From Candidatus Puniceispirillum sp. (lineage in GTDB: Bacteria > Pseudomonadota > Alphaproteobacteria > Puniceispirillales > Puniceispirillaceae): a stretch of DNA of 6,466 nucleotides. The position numbers and the translations under genes were made by a program. The notes under the pieces were generated by a model. That model made no database searches. It was given only the letters and a program-made list of their open reading frames with translations, and was not told the DNA's origin. The stretch covers positions 1 through 6,466 of the forward strand of contig JADHLR010000088.1 of the NCBI GenBank assembly GCA_016780525.1, in the 5' to 3' direction. Shown in pieces: positions 5,858 to 6,466 of this stretch (position 1 is its first letter; every line of letters begins with the position of its first letter).

Positions 5858-6184
5858 GTACAGGCCGGCGTGATCGTCCCGTGTGCGGTCGTCCTGTGTG
5901 TCGGTGTTGCCAGCTTGATATGATTGCCGGCAATCGTCACGATCTGGCTGGTGTGATGCGGTGGTCAGCCGATAGCGAAAATGCCCAATGGCATAGCTGC
6001 TCAGCAATTTAAATGTCCGGTTATTGCCATGCTCGATCAAAACGCGGTAATGCGAAATACCGTTTATTGTCAGATACTCGGTTATCGTCATGCGCCGCTC
6101 GTCAAGCCGCGAATGCAGAACATCGCCCACCTGCAATGGATCGCTCGGCGTTGGGTTTTTTTTCAAAAACCTAAATTTTAGCAT
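5852..6184 (-). CDS. Small hypothetical protein, possible SH3-like N-terminal domain
   Basis: I do not recognise this 110-residue protein. Residues 1-10 are basic and hydrophobic. Residues 17-75 look like a small beta-rich domain: LQVGDVLHSRLDERRMTITEY (17-37), then HYRVLIEHG (45-53), FKLLSSYAIGHFRYRLT (58-74). A V-G-D-V strand followed by M-T-I recalls small SH3/KOW-like domains, but this is only resemblance. Residues 80-110 change character abruptly to Asp, Arg, Gln and Thr with no hydrophobic core, so the tail may be disordered or out of frame after an old indel. There is no clear Shine-Dalgarno site before the ATG at 6184, and a run of eight A (minus strand, 6163-6156) lies near the start. 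The only support for expression is a TATTAT box 34 bases upstream. It is moderately likely to be a real gene. Confidence 0.45.
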   Translation of the reverse strand: MLKFRFLKKNPTPSDPLQVGDVLHSRLDERRMTITEYLTINGISHYRVLIEHGNNRTFKLLSSYAIGHFRYRLTTASHQPDRDDCRQSYQAGNTDTQDDRTRDDHAGLYR

Positions 6185-6217
6185 CCGGTATCATCAGTTA
6201 AAGTTGCTGTTTCAGGC

Positions 6218-6223
6218 ATAATA
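6218..6223 (-). promoter_or_regulatory. Possible -10 box for the small hypothetical gene
   Basis: TATTAT (6223-6218 on the minus strand) matches five of six -10 positions and would start transcription near 6211, about 27 bases before the ATG at 6184. No good -35 box is found 16-18 bases further upstream. Confidence 0.22.
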
Positions 6224-6278
6224 TCTGCCAGCGCTTTTTGGGAGTGATGTTTTTTTTGTGTTGTTGTGACTTAACGGC

Positions 6279-6308
6279 TTGACCCGCATGAGCAAAAACC
6301 AGTAAAAC
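6279..6308 (+). promoter_or_regulatory. Likely promoter of the tRNA gene
   Basis: TTGACC (6279-6284, five of six) and TAAAAC (6303-6308, four of six) are 18 bases apart. Transcription would begin near 6315 with a leader of about 75 bases. The bases after the -10 box (GGCGC) are GC-rich, as is usual for stable-RNA promoters under stringent control. A small inverted repeat, CGCAT with ATGCG (6311-6323), overlaps the expected start. Confidence 0.42.
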
Positions 6309-6350
6309 GGCGCATCCTATGCGGCGGGTGACGGCAATAGGCGTTCTGTG

Positions 6351-6367
6351 GGCGTCCAGTTGACGCC
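6351..6367 (+). repeat. Hairpin in the tRNA leader
   Basis: GGCGTC (6351-6356) and GACGCC (6362-6367) form a perfect 6-bp stem with a 5-base loop, ending 22 bases before the tRNA. There is no T-run, so it is not a terminator. It could guide processing of the precursor 5' leader, or it could be chance. Confidence 0.35.
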
Positions 6368-6389
6368 AGTGTCCCCGCAGCCGATAAAT

Positions 6390-6466
6390 GGCGGAGTAGC
6401 TCAGTTGGTTAGAGCAGCGGAATCATAATCCGCGTGTCGGGGGTTCAAGTCCCTCCTCCGCTACCA
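6390..6466 (+). tRNA. tRNA with anticodon CAT, probably elongator tRNA-Met
   Basis: This 77-base cloverleaf includes an encoded CCA. The acceptor stem pairs GGCGGAG (6390-6396) with CTCCGCT (6456-6462), the end pair being G-U, followed by discriminator A and CCA. The D arm is GCTC/GAGC around AGTTGGTTA, and the anticodon stem is GCGGA/TCCGC with loop ATCATAA, placing CAT at 6424-6426. The T stem GGGGG/CCCTC has one G-U pair and the loop is TTCAAGT. A CAT anticodon can belong to initiator Met, elongator Met or lysidine-modified Ile. The paired first base argues against initiator, and the body resembles the alphaproteobacterial elongator Met gene as I recall it; Ile2 is not excluded. The window ends exactly at CCA. 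Confidence 0.93.

Noticed and set aside
5737..6012. Plus-strand frame of 91 codons and a minus-strand frame 5940-5686 of 84 codons
   Set aside because: Both have compositions rich in Arg, Gly, Thr or His without any domain pattern and no ribosome site. The first runs antisense to the more protein-like 6184-5852 frame.
6390..6466. tRNA 3' end as an attachment site for a genomic island
   Set aside because: The 3' end lies at the window edge, so a downstream island cannot be seen. No integrase or repeated tRNA end occurs in the window, and the XRE and hypothetical genes lie on the 5' side.

Overview
The window looks like an ordinary stretch of chromosome from an alphaproteobacterium with about 50% GC. 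The evidence is a DUF3422 membrane protein, a DMT-family exporter, alphaproteobacterial-style Shine-Dalgarno sites and a CAT-anticodon tRNA with an alphaproteobacterial-looking body. The moderate GC and the split sulfopyruvate decarboxylase would suit a marine lineage such as SAR116 or a roseobacter. That assignment is inference and was not tested by any search.

Layout: (1) 1-573, the 3' part of an EamA/DMT permease gene that is cut by the window edge. (2) 686-1999, a DUF3422 protein with a coiled-coil body and two C-terminal membrane helices. (3) 3676-2033 on the minus strand, a tight three-gene operon: comD and comE, the alpha and beta subunits of a thiamine-diphosphate sulfopyruvate decarboxylase, followed 6 bases later by an exported histidine phosphatase. 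(4) 3892-4128, a small plus-strand protein with one C-terminal membrane helix, divergent from comD. (5) 5146-4146 on the minus strand, an atypical short-chain dehydrogenase/reductase without the catalytic Tyr and Lys, then a small three-helix membrane protein. (6) 5653-5279 on the minus strand, an XRE-type regulator with a coiled-coil tail, a good promoter and a possible terminator. (7) 6184-5852 on the minus strand, a small hypothetical protein. (8) 6390-6466, a tRNA with anticodon CAT, probably elongator tRNA-Met, with its own plausible promoter.

ComDE is the clearest metabolic activity: it would convert sulfopyruvate to sulfoacetaldehyde and CO2 in bacterial C3-sulfonate catabolism. None of the usual partner genes (sulfoacetaldehyde acetyltransferase, sulfolactate dehydrogenases, sulfonate transporter) lies in the window. 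The most interesting non-coding signal is the heptamer TAATCTG. I find it four times, always between genes: three copies in the 215-base comD/small-protein divergent region and one just upstream of the SDR gene. It may mark a shared regulator.

No gene-free stretch exceeds about 210 bases. I see no mobile element, CRISPR array or defence system, and no clearly new multi-gene system.
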